Of a stretch of 64,000 nt of DNA, positions 48,982 to 63,977 are shown in pieces. How positions within the stretch are numbered: position 1 is the first letter of the stretch; every line of letters starts with the position of its first letter. A program made the translations under genes and the position numbers. The notes beneath the pieces are model-generated. The model had not been told where the DNA came from, searched no databases, and saw nothing but the letters and a program-made list of their open reading frames with translations. Origin of the DNA: Apostichopus japonicus (lineage: Eukaryota; Echinodermata; Holothuroidea; Aspidochirotida; Stichopodidae); the NCBI RefSeq assembly GCF_037975245.1, contig NC_092562.1, positions 30,082,054 through 30,146,053 of the forward strand, given 5' to 3'.

Positions 48982-49953
48982 ATGGGGGATTCGTATGTTG
49001 TGTCTCCACCAACATTTGATTGGAACTCAAGTGACTTACCAACATCATTTTGAAATTTCAAAAAGCATTGTCGCCTAATGTTTGATGGCTCCATGGCACA
49101 ATCTGCTAAATCAGGCAAGATACAAGTCACATATGTACTATTGTGGTTGGGCCAGCAGGGTATTAACATTTTTGATACATGGAATGTTACAGACACACAA
49201 CGTGAAAGTTGTGATGAAATTTTCAAGTTGTTTGCGAAACACTTTGAACCAAAGACAAATTATCGGCTAAGCAGGTTCCAACTTCAAAGATTCAGACAAA
49301 TGCCTTCTGAAAATGTTGATGAATTCATAACCCATTGCTGAATCCAGGGTAGTAAATGTAAATTTAACCCAACTGAGCTTGAAATTAGACTGATTGAACA
49401 GCTAATAATTGGCACATCACACACGAAGGTGCAGCAAATTCTGTTAGGCAAAGATGAAACCTTAAAGTTTGATGATGCATTAGATGTAGCAAGAACCTTT
49501 GAGGCTACAAGGACACATATGGAAGCATTAAATGCACCCTCTATCTCTGTAGATTATGTGCACAAGGGTCGTACCAAAGTCCATCCTGGAAATACCCAGA
49601 AGTTTGTTAGGTGTGGACTAAATTATCCACACAGGGGGAAGTGTCCAGCCGAAGGGACAAATTGTAATTATTGTGGAAAGCCAAACTATTGGGAATCCGT
49701 ATGTAGACAAAAGAAACGTAATGGAAAGGGCGATCATCCAAAATGGGGAAGAGGCAGTTTTAAACCTCGTAAGCTCCAAGATAAGCGACATGTAAACGGT
49801 TTGACAAATGCACATGTAAACCAGAGTGATTCTCGTCTGAACCGAGGTGCCGAAAACCTTTGTTTTGATTCAGTATATATTTACAATATAAATGGTCCTC
49901 AGAAAATAGCTGATAATCAAGCTGTTGTCAACCTGAACATAGTTATACAGTAG
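48982..49953 (+). pseudogene. gag: Ty3/gypsy gag, broken
   Basis: Gag packages the retrotransposon RNA into particles. Reading from ATG 48982, one frame runs to 49953 with two in-frame TGA stops (49051 and 49339). The central part has the helical RLSRFQLQRFRQMPSENVDEF region typical of gypsy capsid. The C-terminal part has CGLNYPHRGKCP and the knuckle-like CNYCGKPNYWESVC, in which Tyr stands where the usual CCHC knuckle has His. The stops show the copy is dead, and the frame is otherwise well kept. Confidence 0.85.
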
Positions 49954-49954
49954 G

Positions 49955-52900
49955 TGATCAGCCAGCCACATTAAAGGCCAAAGTTGATACTGGTGCCGAA
50001 GGAAATGTATTGCCGTTGCATATATTTAGACAAATGTATCCTCATTGTATTGATAAAAGTGGTAATCCACTGCCCAGATCTACTAAACCTATCGAAACCA
50101 TGGTCATGGCTTACAATGATAGCATCATACGTCATTTCGGTACTCATACCCTAAAATGCGAGTTTCGTAATAGAACTATATAAACTGAATTTTATGCTGC
50201 TGATGTCAAAGGTCCAGCTATTTTGGGATTAAACTCATCCCTATTATTGAAGTTAGTTACCTTGCATTGTGGAGTGTCTGTTGATACCACTAAAATTTAG
50301 ACTGCAGATGACTTAAGAAAGTTATACCCTGATAGATTTGAAGGGATTGGTAAATTAGAAGGGAACTACCATATTGTTATAAACACAGATGTTTCACCGG
50401 TAATTCATGCTGCTCGTAGATGTCTAATACAAATAATCGATGATGTCAAGAAAGAGTTACTGTAGATGACATGGAGAAACTAGGTGTAATTGAGTCTGTA
50501 ACAGAGCCAACTGATTGGGTCTCTAGTGTAGTGTACTCCCAAAAAGCCAATGGGAAGTGGCGTGTATGCCTAGACCCCAAAGACTTAAACTCTGCCATTA
50601 AACGTACTTACCATAAAACTCCAACATTGGAGGAAATTACTCATAAGCTTGCACACAGTACCGTATTCTCCAAATTGGATGCTAGACATGGGTATTGGTC
50701 TATCATGTTGGATAAAGAATCCAGTTTTCCTAACCACTTTTAATAGTCCTTTTGGACGGTTTAGGTTTAAAAGACTGCCATTCGGCTTGTCTGTTAGTCA
50801 GGACATATTCTAGGCAAAGATGGATCAAATTTTGGAATTATGTCCAGGTACGTTTGGAATGTCTGATGACATAGGTGTGTATGGCAAAACAGAGGAGGAA
50901 CATGATCAAAACCTCCACAGGCTCATGAAAGTGGCAAGAGAGAAGGGACTTGTGTTCAATTACGAGAAGTGTGAAATCAAGAAGCCAAGTATTACATTTT
51001 TTGGATCAATTTATGACTCACAAGGTGTGCATCCAGACCCTGAAAAAGTTAAGGCTATAGAAAAAATTGAAGCCCCAAGTAACAAGAAAGAGCTTCAAGA
51101 ATTTATGGGTATAGCCACATACATGTCACCATTTGTTCCAAACCTTTCCACTTGCTCTTCACCATTAAGGTCCTTACTGAAGGCCGATACGGAGTTCCAT
51201 TGGACAAACTCCCATAATCAATCCTTTAACCAGATAAAGGAACTAATTAGAAAGCAAGTAATTTTGGCATATTTTGATCCCAATAAGGAAAGTGTCATTG
51301 AAGTGGATGCATCCAGGAAAGGAATTGGATGTGTGTTATTGCAAGATTCTAAACCAGTTTATTTTGCATCAAAAGCCCTAACTGAAACCGAACAAAGGTA
51401 TGCCAACATAGAACGTGAAATGCTGGCAGTTGTATATGCATGTGAGACGTTTCACACCTATATTAATGGGAAATCTTTCATTGTCAAAAGTGACCACAAG
51501 CCACTTGAAATGATAAAACTGAAGAACTTAGGTGCAGCACCACCTACTGTAGATTACAGAGGTTATTATTAAGATTACAAGGTTATGACATGAAGATTCG
51601 GTTTAAACCTGGAAAGGATATGCTTATAGCTGATGCACTGTCTAGGTTGAGTCCACTAGAGGAAGGTCCAGTAGAAAACAACATGTTACTGTCAACTTTG
51701 TTCAATTCTCTGATGAAAAATTACGTCACCTCATAGTGAAACTAAGGCAGACCCAGAGTTAGACGTCTTGAAAGACATTATATTAAATGGGTGGCCTGCA
51801 AAGCGCTGTGAAGTCCCAATATTGATCCATAAAAACTGGTCACTTAGAGATGAACTTACGATCGAGAATGGTCTTATCATGAAAGGTGACAGAATTATTA
51901 TTCCACCAACCATGCAGTCTGAAATACTCGAAAAAATTCATACTGGGCACCAAGGAGTTGTAAAATGTCAGCTTAGAGCCAAAACATGTGTTTATTGGGT
52001 TAATATCAATAAGGATATCGAGGAGATGGTTAGAGTGTGTGGTCATTGTCAGGAACATGGTAATTCCCAGGCCTCAGAACCACTAGAACAACCAGAACTC
52101 CCAACTAGACCGTGGCAAGGTTGGGACAGACTTGTTTTATGTTAGTGGAAATGAGTACCTATTACTTGCTGACTACTATTCTAAATTCTTTATTGTTAAG
52201 TCCATGCCTAAAGGCAAATCTACTAGTAATACAGTAATTGATATGTGCAAAAGTGTGTTTTCAGAATATGGTATACCTGAAAAGCTAGTATCTGACAATG
52301 GAAGTCAATACTCAAGCCAAAGCTTTAAGGATTTTGCAAAACAATGGAATTTTAGTCATATTACCTCGAGTCCTAGGTATCCTCAGTCTAATGGTTTCAT
52401 AGAGAGACAAGTCCAAATCGTAAAAAACACGATGGTCAAGGCAAAGCAGACAAATACAGATGTTTATCTAGCCTTATTATGTCTTAGAGCAACGCCTGTA
52501 GACAGTAAAATACCGTCTCCAGCAGAATTATACTGCTCAATCGTAAGGTGAAATCTAATCTTCCTGTCAGAGTACCAAATAAGAATGTTGATCGTGATTC
52601 AATTTTTGAGCGTATGCAGGATAGGCAAGACACACAGAAATTCTATCATGATAAAACAGCAAAACCTTTGAGTCCGTTGGTTGACGGACAAAGTGTATAT
52701 GTACAAGACCAAAGTTCAGGCAAATGGACCCCAGGTACATTACTATTTAAAGCAGAGACATGAACCACGATCGTATGAAATTCAAACCGACTCGAGCGGA
52801 ATCCTGAGGAGGAATAGGAAACATTTAAAGGAAGGGGAAAAGGTTCTACCCCAGTCAGAGATTATAACCGATAACTCTGACCCCAGTTCAGAAATAGAAA

Positions 52901-53001
52901 ATATTCTGGCACCAGAACCAGAAGGTCCAGACCCACAAGAAGATGTTTATGTTACTAGGTCTGATCGGAGAGTAAAGAAGAGAATAATGTTGGATTTATA
53001 A
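49955..53001 (+). pseudogene. pol: Ty3/gypsy pol (protease, RT, RNase H, integrase), broken
   Basis: Pol provides the enzymes for copying and inserting the element. Domains in order: aspartic protease with VDTGAEGN (about 49982); RT with WRVCLDPKDLN, FSKLDARHGYW, FGRFRFKRLPFGL and a MSDDIGVYG active site (about 50471-51100); RNase H with VIEVDASRKGIGCVLLQD and YANIEREMLAVVYA; integrase with the HTGHQG...CGHC zinc region, DYYSKF, SDNGSQY and FIERQ (catalytic D, D, E all kept); and a C-terminal tail ending at 52999-53001. Pol lies in a different frame from gag. Several stops and frameshifts (near 50163, 50300, 50463, 50741-50820, 51570, 52140, 52550) make it non-functional. Confidence 0.9.
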
Positions 53002-53318
53002 TTTTACAAGCTGTGTAGTATTGTTGCAAAATACTACCAGACTTACACAACATGACAGAGTTCTGCGTACATTAGGCTACTGTAGTCTGGCTAGAGAACA
53101 GTGCAGCCTCGTAACTCTTCAGTTTGCAAATGCACCCAAGATTTTACAAATGCAATAAAATGATCAAATCAAGGAGCTAAATACTACTAAAAATCCATAA
53201 AATTGTTTGGCGACAGTCCTCGATAGTTCTTCTGCATTACAGTATTTTGTGATGAGACAAACACTTCCGCATATTTTTTTGCAAAAAACCCAAAGCAACT
53301 TGTTGTTTGTTGTCTATA
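53002..53318. other. 3' flank of pol; no 3' LTR found
   Basis: No stretch matching the proposed 5' LTR can be seen. Either the 3' LTR was lost or it was cut off by the LINE that follows. Confidence 0.45.
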
Positions 53319-53917
53319 GATATAAATGACATTGATGGAAATATTTTGTGCACGGCCGGGATGTTTGCTGATGACACCAAACTGTATTCTGAGGTCTCTT
53401 ACAAAAGTTATTCTGCAAAAATTCAAATGATTTTGATAAGGGTTTTTCGTTGGCGGTGGTCTCAGGGATGGCAAGTGCTTTTTTAATATTGATAAATGCA
53501 AGGCGATGCATATTGGTAGTAGTAACCAAGAGTACAGTATACTTACACTATTAATGATAAGGAGACTTTGCAGGATTTCTTTGTTGAAAGAGACCTAAGT
53601 ATCTATATTGACTTATCTCTGCAAGCTTCTTAACATTGTCTCGAAGCTGCTAAAAGAGGATGGGTTTTAGGTATGATCAAGAGGAACTTCAGTTTTCTGA
53701 AAGAGGACATACTGTAGTTGTTAGGCTTTATATAAGCAGTTGGTAAAGGCCTCATCTGGAGTATGCTGTGCAGATTTGGAACCCATATCTTGCAAAGGAT
53801 AATGAAGTACTCGAGAAGGTCCAGAGGAGGGCTTCCAGGATGATTAGTTCCTTAAAAAGTGTTCCTTATTATACAGTATAGGCGGTTACAACTAATGAAT
53901 CTCACCACACTGCAGCT
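53319..53917 (+). pseudogene. LINE A, 5' piece (RT fragment)
   Basis: The RT end reads DINDIDGNILCTAGMFADDT then KLYSEV, followed by broken frames with FNIDKCKAMHIGSSNQEY. It stops abruptly at the (GAATT)n tail of LINE B and resumes at about 60040. 5'-truncated and full of stops. Confidence 0.85.
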
Positions 53918-54292
53918 TTGAATTGAATTGAATTGAATTTATTTCTACATTCCATTATTTACATTTACATTTTACATTTACATTTTGAACATTTGAACAT
54001 TTACATTTGAACATTTGAACAATTTATGATGATGAATATAGATGGTATCAAATACAGTAAACAGTAAATATAGAGTATTGAAATAATATATATGTGAAAT
54101 GGAAGTAGAGGAACCAGAAATAAGTGGATACTTTTCTGGTCTGGTCCCTTTGTAACAAAGAAAGTGCAAAAAAACAACACCCACCCCACAAACCCCCGTC
54201 CCACCCCCCCCCCCCCAAAAAAACACCCCCAACAAAGTCAGAATCTTATAAAAAGAAAAAGAAGCATAAGAGAAAAAAAACAGGAAGTACAA

Positions 54293-56290
54293 CTAAGATG
54301 GATTGCTATGCAGTAGGTATTGTTTTAGTTTTTGCTTAAAAGTATTGAGTGTAGGAGAAGTTTTAATGGCATGATTAAGAGAATTCCAGAAGGGTACACC
54401 TGTGCTACGAATTTGAGAATGGTTAAGACTAGTTCTAGAGTAAGGATGGTGTAGCATATTCATCGAACGAGTGTTATAAGTGTGATAACTAGAATTGCAA
54501 GTATAAAAGTTATTAAAAGCTGGTGGGAGAAGACCATGATGAAATTTGTACATAAATATCCCTAGTTGGTACTTGTACAAATCATATAAAGTTAATGTAT
54601 TGGAGTCTATAAAGAGAGGAGCAGTATGCAAGATGTAATGAGTCTGGTTTATATTGCGGATAACACGTTTCTGTAACTTAAATAAACTGTTAAGTAGAGT
54701 TGACTGTGTATTGCCCCAGACAAGAAGACTATAGTTGAGATGGGGAAGCACAAGAGCGTTATACAGGGTCAAAAGTGACTTCTTAGGTAAAAAATTCTTT
54801 AGTCTATTGATCACACCATTGGATTTAGAAAGCTTCTTGCTGACCTCGGAGATGTGTTGTTTCCAAGTCAACTTATCATCAATGGTTATCCCTAAAAATT
54901 TAGCATGAGGTGAAGCATCAACTTGATGCCCATCCAGTATAACATTAATGTGACTAGAGTCTTGGACCTTGTTATCAAAAATCAGTAATTTTGTTTTAAG
55001 AATATTAAGAGAAAGTTTATTTGTTCTGAGCCAGTCAGAAATGTTTGAGAAACCACTAGCAGCTTCAGCAAGAGTGTCACGTAAGTTCTTATTTTGTAGG
55101 AATACTGTGGTATCGTCAGCAAACAAGATAAAAGCAGATGAATTATAAATATCATTGATATAGAGAATAAACAAAAGGGGTCCTAGTATAGAACCCTGCG
55201 GTACACCAATATTACATAGGATACGATTTGAGTGGGAACTATTAAACTGTACATAATTACATCGATTTTGGAGATAACTTTTAAACCAGTTATGGGCGGT
55301 ACCACGAACACCATAGGCATTAGGCAAACAATTTATTTAATAAGATACGATGATCAATGGTATCAAAAGCCTTAGAAAGATCAATGAATATGGCAGCAGT
55401 AGTGAGCCTATTGTCCAAACCTCTTGAAATTTTATCTATGAGACTTAAAGCAGCCATACAAGTAGAATGTTTATTGCGAAAACCATATTGGTTTGTATAT
55501 AGGATTTTATGTTTTGTAATAAACTTATAAAGTCTATCATATGCAAGACGTTCAATGATTTTAGAAATGACAGGTAACACAGATATTGGTCTGTAATTTG
55601 AGAACTGCTTCGGGTCCCCAGACTTAAAAATTGGAATTACCTTCGCAATTTTCAGCTCTGACGGAAAAACTCCATTTGAAAAAGACAAATTGATAATATG
55701 GGTTAGTGGTATTGAAATAATATCAGCTGCATGCTTTAGAATTTCATTCGTAATATTATCATAACCAGGACTCTTGCCATTTTTTAAGTTAGACATAGCT
55801 AATTTTACCTCCTCAACATTAGTTGGGAAAAACACAAAAGAATTTTGAATATTACTATTAACATAACTTAATGGAGTATGCTGGCCAGCATGAAGCTCTT
55901 TAGCTAAATCACTAGCAACTGAAGAAAAATAACTATTGAATTCATTAGCAATATCATCATCATTTGAGGATAATCCATGAGCACATGCAAATGTCTTATT
56001 GGTAACATCAACTCTCTTCTTATGCAGGATTTTGTTGATCACTTTCCATAGTTGTGTGGAGTCGCCCTTATGGTCCTCAATTACAGTACTAAAATGCATC
56101 TTTTTGGCCAAGTTAATGGTAGTTATGAGTAGATTTTTGTACTTTGTATATGCTAACTTACGCACTGAAGTGGGGTTTTGTATGTATTTAGAATATAGTT
56201 TGTGTTTTTGTCTGATTGATTTTAGGATACCAGCAGTAATCCATGGTGATTTTCCATAATTAACTTTCTTATGTACCCTGCTGTATGGGG
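54293..56290 (-). pseudogene. LINE B reverse transcriptase (jockey/CR1-like), one frameshift
   Basis: Two abutting minus-strand frames (55320-56165 and 54293-55327) together cover nearly the whole RT. The first has SPGYDNITNEILKHA, IAKVIPIFKSGDP, NYRPISVLPVISKIIERL, NQYGFRNKHSTCMAAL and AIFIDLSKAFDTIDHR. The second has GVPQGSILGPLLFILYINDI, LFADDTTVF and a typical C-terminal FWNSLNHAIKTSP end. A single frameshift near 55320 separates them. This is the best-preserved reverse transcriptase in the window, so LINE B is probably younger than its neighbours. Confidence 0.92.
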
Positions 56291-56295
56291 TACAC

Positions 56296-56600
56296 GTTGT
56301 CAGTCCGACACGTTTTCAGTCCGAAAATAAAATACACGTTCTCAGTCCGAAAAAACGAGTTTTCAGTCCGACACGTTTTCAGTCCGAAAATAAAATACAC
56401 GTTTTCAGTCCGAAAATGAAATACACGTTTTCAGTCCGAAAATGAAATACACGTTTTCAGTCCGAAAATAAAATACACGTTTTCAGTCCGAAAATAAAAT
56501 ACACGTTTTCAGTCCGAAAATAAAATACACGTTTTCAGTCCGACACGTTCTCAGTCCGAATATAAAATCCACGTTCTCATAAAATCCATGTTCTCAGTCG
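56296..56600. repeat. 26-bp tandem array, left arm
   Basis: About 12 units of ACGTTTTCAGTCCGAAAATA plus AAATAC, with a few shortened units (CAGTCCGACACG). It decays toward the inside. Confidence 0.93.
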
Positions 56601-56654
56601 GAGCTTAAATATATACTGTTCATTATATATATAGGCCTATATATTATTAAATTA

Positions 56655-56975
<321 letters not shown>

Positions 56976-56978
56976 ATA

Positions 56979-57027
<49 letters not shown>
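56976..57027. repeat. (TA)n microsatellite
   Basis: About 50 bases of TA, the tail of the LINE fragment before it. Confidence 0.92.
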
Positions 57028-58895
<1,868 letters not shown>

Positions 58896-58899
58896 ATAT

Positions 58900-59520
58900 T
58901 GAGACCTTCGTCAGCAATACTTGGCAGTCTAATGAAAAGTACAAAATGTAACACAATGAAAGTATGACGCTAGGTAAGTGTAAATTGCATTGATGGAATT
59001 AGAACCAAATAAACCATGACTATACAGGAAGCGGATTAAGGAGCAAAGAACAGATTACATATGTTTGTAACTGATAGTTGTTAAGGGGTCCCAAGTCTTC
59101 GTTGAGGCCGGTGATGTGAGACATAATACGAAAGATTCAATCGATTTCTTTACTATCAGTTCGGGCTGTCACCGTTTATTGGTGGTATTATGGCATTAAA
59201 ACTGCATGCTTTCATTCTCCAACTGAAAACGTGTATCTCATTTTCGGACTGAAAACGTGTATTTCATTTTCGGACCGAAAACGTGTATTTCATTTTCGGA
59301 CTGAAAACGTGTATTTTATTTTCGGACTGAAAACTTGTCGGACTGAAAATTTGTCGGACTGAGGGTGTACCCCCCTTAATCAGCTTCCTGTACAGTCATG
59401 GTTTGTTTGGTTCTAATTCCATCAATGCAATTTACACTTTAAACCTAACGTCATACTTTCATTGTGTTACATTTTGTACTTTTCATTCGACTGCCAATAT
59501 TGCTGACGAAGGTCCCAGGG
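58900..59520. repeat. Inner inverted repeat of the foldback element
   Basis: The stretch from GACCTTCGTCAGCAATACTT to CTATACAGGAAGCGGATTAA (58904-59038) returns inverted at 59384-59516. Also, CGATTTCTTTACTATCAGTTC onward (59147-59240) returns in direct orientation at 59597-59690. The right half was therefore built by more than one duplication. Confidence 0.85.
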
Positions 59521-59850
59521 GGACCGAAAATTCCAATATATTTTCTCAACTTTACTCCTTATTTGTCAATTATGAGTATATACGAAAGATTTAATCGATT
59601 TCTTTACTATCAGTTCGGGCTGTCACAGTTTATTGGTGATATTATGGCATTAAAACTGCTTTCATTCCCCAACTGAAAACATTTTCGGACTGAAAACGTG
59701 TATTTCATTTTCGGACTGAAAACGTGTATTTCATTTTCGGACTGAAAACGTGTATTTTATTTTCGGACTGAAAACGTGTATTTTATTTTCGGACTGAAAA
59801 CGTGTTTTTTATTTTCGGACTGAAAACTTGTCGGACTGAGGGGTGTACCC
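59215..59850. repeat. 26-bp tandem arrays, right arm (two blocks)
   Basis: Units of TTCGGACTGAAAACGTGTAT plus TTCATT are found at about 59240-59370 and 59680-59845, inverted relative to the left arm. The two blocks are split by a copy of the inner repeat. Confidence 0.9.
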
Positions 59851-60035
59851 CGCTGTATGGACAACACTTGTTAAAGGTCCGTGAGAAAATATTGGAAAAA
59901 TTGCTATAGGCAGATTCAGCATTTTGGTCATTAGTAATGAAAGACCAGTCGAGGATACTGAGCTCATTCTTCAGGTGATTAACATTTTTGCGGCATGTGT
60001 TATTCTTGAAAATAGAATGTTTTCTTTTAGTTTGA

Positions 60036-60450
60036 ATCTTACTTCCTGAAACTTAGGAGGATACGTGATGACTTGATTCAGGTTTTCAAGATTGTGTATG
60101 GTTTTGATAATTTATCCTTCACTGACTTCATGCTTGCAAATAGTAGTTGTACCCGAGGTCATTGTCTTAAGCTCCAGAAGTCACAAAGTAGGATTAATAT
60201 TCGGCATAACTTTTTATAGGGTTTATTAATATATATATTATTAATAGGGTTGTGAATGAGTAGAACAGTTTGCCTGAGAAAGTTGTACTTGCTAGTAGTG
60301 TGAATGGGTTTAAGAATGCAAGACACAAACACTTTAAAGCAGGGTAATCAAGTCTGAGTGTTTGTGTCTTGAGTTTTTTTTTCTCTCCTATAGGGTCCTT
60401 GATTGGGACTTGAGTGTCCCTCCTGATCCTTTTTTGCTACTAACCTAACT
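60036..60450 (+). pseudogene. LINE A, 3' piece
   Basis: Continues LINE A after the LINE B insertion. KLRRIRDDLIQVFKIVYGF, SRINIRHNFF, VVNEWNSLPEKVVLASSVN and GFKNARHKHF are the usual C-terminal blocks of this LINE type, followed by a T-rich 3' region. GAATCT(T/C)AC lies on both sides of LINE B, possibly its eroded target duplication. Confidence 0.82.
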
Positions 60451-63400
60451 TTTTTTCGTGGCCACATGTACCATTTGTGCTAAAATTTACCCCTTGGTGT
60501 AACTGAACTCCTTAACCGCAACCAACTCAAGTAAGTCTGATTTTCAGTGACACGCGACGATGTCAATAGGACTTTAGTGTGTGATTTCTCCCATAAATTA
60601 ATGGAGAAGCGCTGTTGACTTACTACATATATGTGAAATCGTTGAAACAACATTCGATCAGAAGGGTTCCCTTGCAGATGTTAATCATTGGAAACTTGAA
60701 GTGAAATGTTTGGGATCATTTTATTTTTCAATATCAGATTACAAAATTATGAATATTTTATTTCCTTACCGTCTACTGTACTTTTCATTATATTTACGTT
60801 GGAGTTGCAACACACTTATAATGGTTAGCATACCAGTTGTAAAAGCTGGCCCTAACTTTTTATTTCATTTCTTAGCCAATAGCTATATAACTACTTCCCC
60901 TTCAGTTGTCTGTACAGCACTGCCATGTACTGGGTTGTGGCAAGATTGCAATATTGCGACTCATGGATGTAAAAGTACAGCGCCCCATTTATGTAATACA
61001 GTGTTCTTCATTTGGCCCATTAATCATTAGTGTCGAATTGTTAAGTCGTTAATTTAATCTTTGATTGTATACAGTAGGTCTAGAAGTTGTTAATCATGCA
61101 TAACACTAAATCATGCATTAGGCCAGTTCCATGAAACGATGAAATAATCGGTAATTGGCATCGGCCCTATTGTCACAACTAAGGGGTAATCGGTAATGAG
61201 CAATTATCATATAATCGGTCGAACATTACAGTACTACTCAATGTACAATTGAGCAGAATTTGACCACAAAATGTCTAATGTGTCAAGTTATTTCATACCC
61301 AGAAATTGACACATGTATATTGTCGATGAAGTATCTGTAAGTATATAAGCATATATCTGATACTGGAGAGATTTTATGTCCCTTTTTTCATTTTGCTGAA
61401 ATTTCCATTCATCATACCCCTTTGCTTGTATTTCCCTTTTCAATGGTTGTGTCAATATACCATCAGATATCATTGATAGTTATTCAACCATACATTGGGT
61501 GGATGCGAAATTATGAGGGTTTTACTGCAAAAATTGGCCTAATTTTGGACACCAAAATGTGACATTATGAAAATGGCTGTAATTGAGATGCACTTTTCTT
61601 AGTTTTTCCCATGTTATTATGCCTTGACTTTGCATTTTCTATTCAAGTGAAAGCAGAGCTTCAATTACACTTGCAAATTTCAGTCACCCATGCTCATCAA
61701 CTGCTGAAAAATAAAGATCTTCATCTTTGTTAACGTACATATTTTTGGTGTCCTCGTGCATCACATACAGTACGTTAACTGGTGGCAACTTTTCATGATT
61801 ATAACCTAATCACACACTGCACAGTAGTGTACTAGGGATTGCAAGTCCCAGAAACTCACTACTCATGCTGAGAATAGGTCTAATGGCATCTCAGAGGACA
61901 AATTCATTCAAAAATACATGTGAAAAAAACTTGTTATTGGTTGTTAAACTGTACAAATTGTTCTGTGTCCTCAACATAACTTACGTTAAATGGGCATTAT
62001 TTCACTATCAACTGATAGTTTTGAAAATCAAAACATTTGTAACTGATCAACACCCCACATACACTGGTAGTAAACAATTCTTTCACTGCTAGCAGTTCAA
62101 TTCCTCTGTATGAGTCACAATTTGTGTGTGGTGTCCTCATTTCTAGCCTGTATAACATACGTTAACTGTGAAAATCTATTTTAGGCCCATGTCAGGAATT
62201 CTCACAGAATATTCAACTCACTTAATATTTCACCATGTTTGAAATAGAATTAAAATATTTCCATCATCCAATGAGTCTAAAACATGGTTTTAGAACATCT
62301 GTTTTACGTATGTGATGGTGTCTCATTTTTTGGTGTCTTCATAACATACATTAATAATATGCACTTTGAATGTAAATTATTGAGAAGACTGAGAACTTCC
62401 ATGCTAGGAAACACTTCATTCCAAGTAGTTCTAAGGTACTCTATCTAACTAGTTGATGAAATTTGTCATTGAGCCAGTGGCTAAATTCTATAACTCCAAA
62501 TTCCTGTTGTGTTGTTAACGTATGTTATGGTGTCTTAAATGATCAGCCTCATTAACTTACAATGGAATGTGATAAGAACTTCAATTTTTTTTTTTGTGTG
62601 TCATAAGATATCATTTGACATTGCTCATATATATTCCCCTTCACTTTAATGGAGAAGGGGCTATGTTTATAGACAACTGTAGGACACGGAGTAACATACT
62701 TTAACATCATCACTTGTCCTTTTTATTTGCCTCAAATCTACCTTTCTTAATACTGTATTATCTTTTAACATTACTAATTGTGTTTGACATTCACCGGAGA
62801 ACCAGAATCAGCACTCAAATAGATACCGTTGTGTAATTCATTTTTGAACATGCATGTCACACTTTAGTAACCCAGTATCAAATAATGACATATATACATC
62901 CATTGACTCTGGATGCTGTTTGCTATGCTCTGAGCCTCTATAAGTTCAGACAGGTCAGGTCCTAGAGAGTCGTGGGGAGTTTAGGGAGTAAGAATTACAA
63001 ATGCCAAAATACATGCAAAACTGGGAGGGAGGATGCTCAAAGTTGGAAAAAAAATAATAGGTTTTTGTCCAAGTGAATGTTCCGAATTTTCTTTTTGCAA
63101 TCTGAAATTGATTGGAACATCACGCAACCATTAATTTTACTACCCTAGTATAACATGCCCCAGGTGCTGATGAGCATCTAATATAGCACTTTCAGAAAAA
63201 TAATGTAATGTCAAAATCAATCTTACAGTTGATCACTTTTTTAGTGTATGTAACAGACACAACTGCATGGTTGTACTGTCAGTGGTGTGCAGTACATTCA
63301 TGTAAGTTGTAATCCATAAGCCCTTGCAGATTTCTCCCACAATTGTGGTCACTTAAGCAACTGCTGATTATTAGATTAAATTCTAAGAATAATGACATAT

Positions 63401-63530
63401 CATTGATACAAACTAACTGCTGAGCTCATTATCTCAGCACTGTTAATTATCATTCTGTGAGGCCTGCACATCAGTTTCTTTGTCAAACCATTATCAAGTA
63501 AATACAGTATTTATCTATTCCTGTTACCAG
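60451..63530. other. Rest of intron 1 of gene 2
   Basis: No recognisable exon. TAATCGGTAATTGGCATCGG-type words near 61148-61220 may mark a decayed hAT-like end. A motif of the type TGTCCTC...CATACGTTAA recurs between 61748 and 62545. Confidence 0.4.
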
Positions 63531-63863
63531 GTCAGTCTGATCCTCTCTATGTTGCTGTGGTAAGGAGTCCTGTAGCAACCACAACAAATCCAACTATCAT
63601 TGAAGTATACAGAGGTGATTCCCAAACAGCCAGTGTAACATTTGATAAAGCAGTGGATCTTCCAGGATCTGCAGGTTATAGGTTTACAGTCAATGATCCT
63701 AGAGTACCAGATGAAGCAATGGAAAACACCAACAGTGAACCTGCTACTCTTACCCTACCTACTACCATGGAGACAGCTGCAAGGACTGGTATCTACACCA
63801 TCACTGTAACAGAAGATGAAAGCCCAGCTGTTGCATGGAGGGTCTTAGTGACAAATGAAGCAG
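63531..63863 (+). CDS. Gene 2, exon 2: Ig-like extracellular domain without cysteines
   Basis: Acceptor CTGTTACCAG, donor GCAG/GTATAT, 333 bp, phase 1 at both ends, as is normal for exchangeable extracellular modules. It opens GQSDPLYVAVVRSPVATTT, has VYRGDSQTASVTFDKAV in the middle, and ends RTGIYTITVTE...AWRVLVTNEAG. Alternating hydrophobic residues and the GxYxxxV...W pattern near the end suggest an immunoglobulin-like beta sandwich. No Cys is present, so there is no canonical disulphide. The segment directly follows the signal peptide if exon 1 is correctly paired. It could be the N-terminal domain of another receptor phosphatase or kinase; I cannot tell which. Confidence 0.75.
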
Positions 63864-63977
63864 GTATATGAGGGTATACAGTATATGTGGAGTAGTTCTA
63901 ACATACAACTGCTTGGATATGGGACCACAGGAAGGCCATTGAATTATTTGCATTCTACACAACATTTATTACTCTTG

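Noticed and set aside
53187-53501. 104-codon minus-strand frame
   Set aside because: Antisense shadow of LINE A coding sequence.
60701-61030. 109-codon frame with several Cys
   Set aside because: No recognisable fold, no signal or splice context, and no link to gene 2 in phase.
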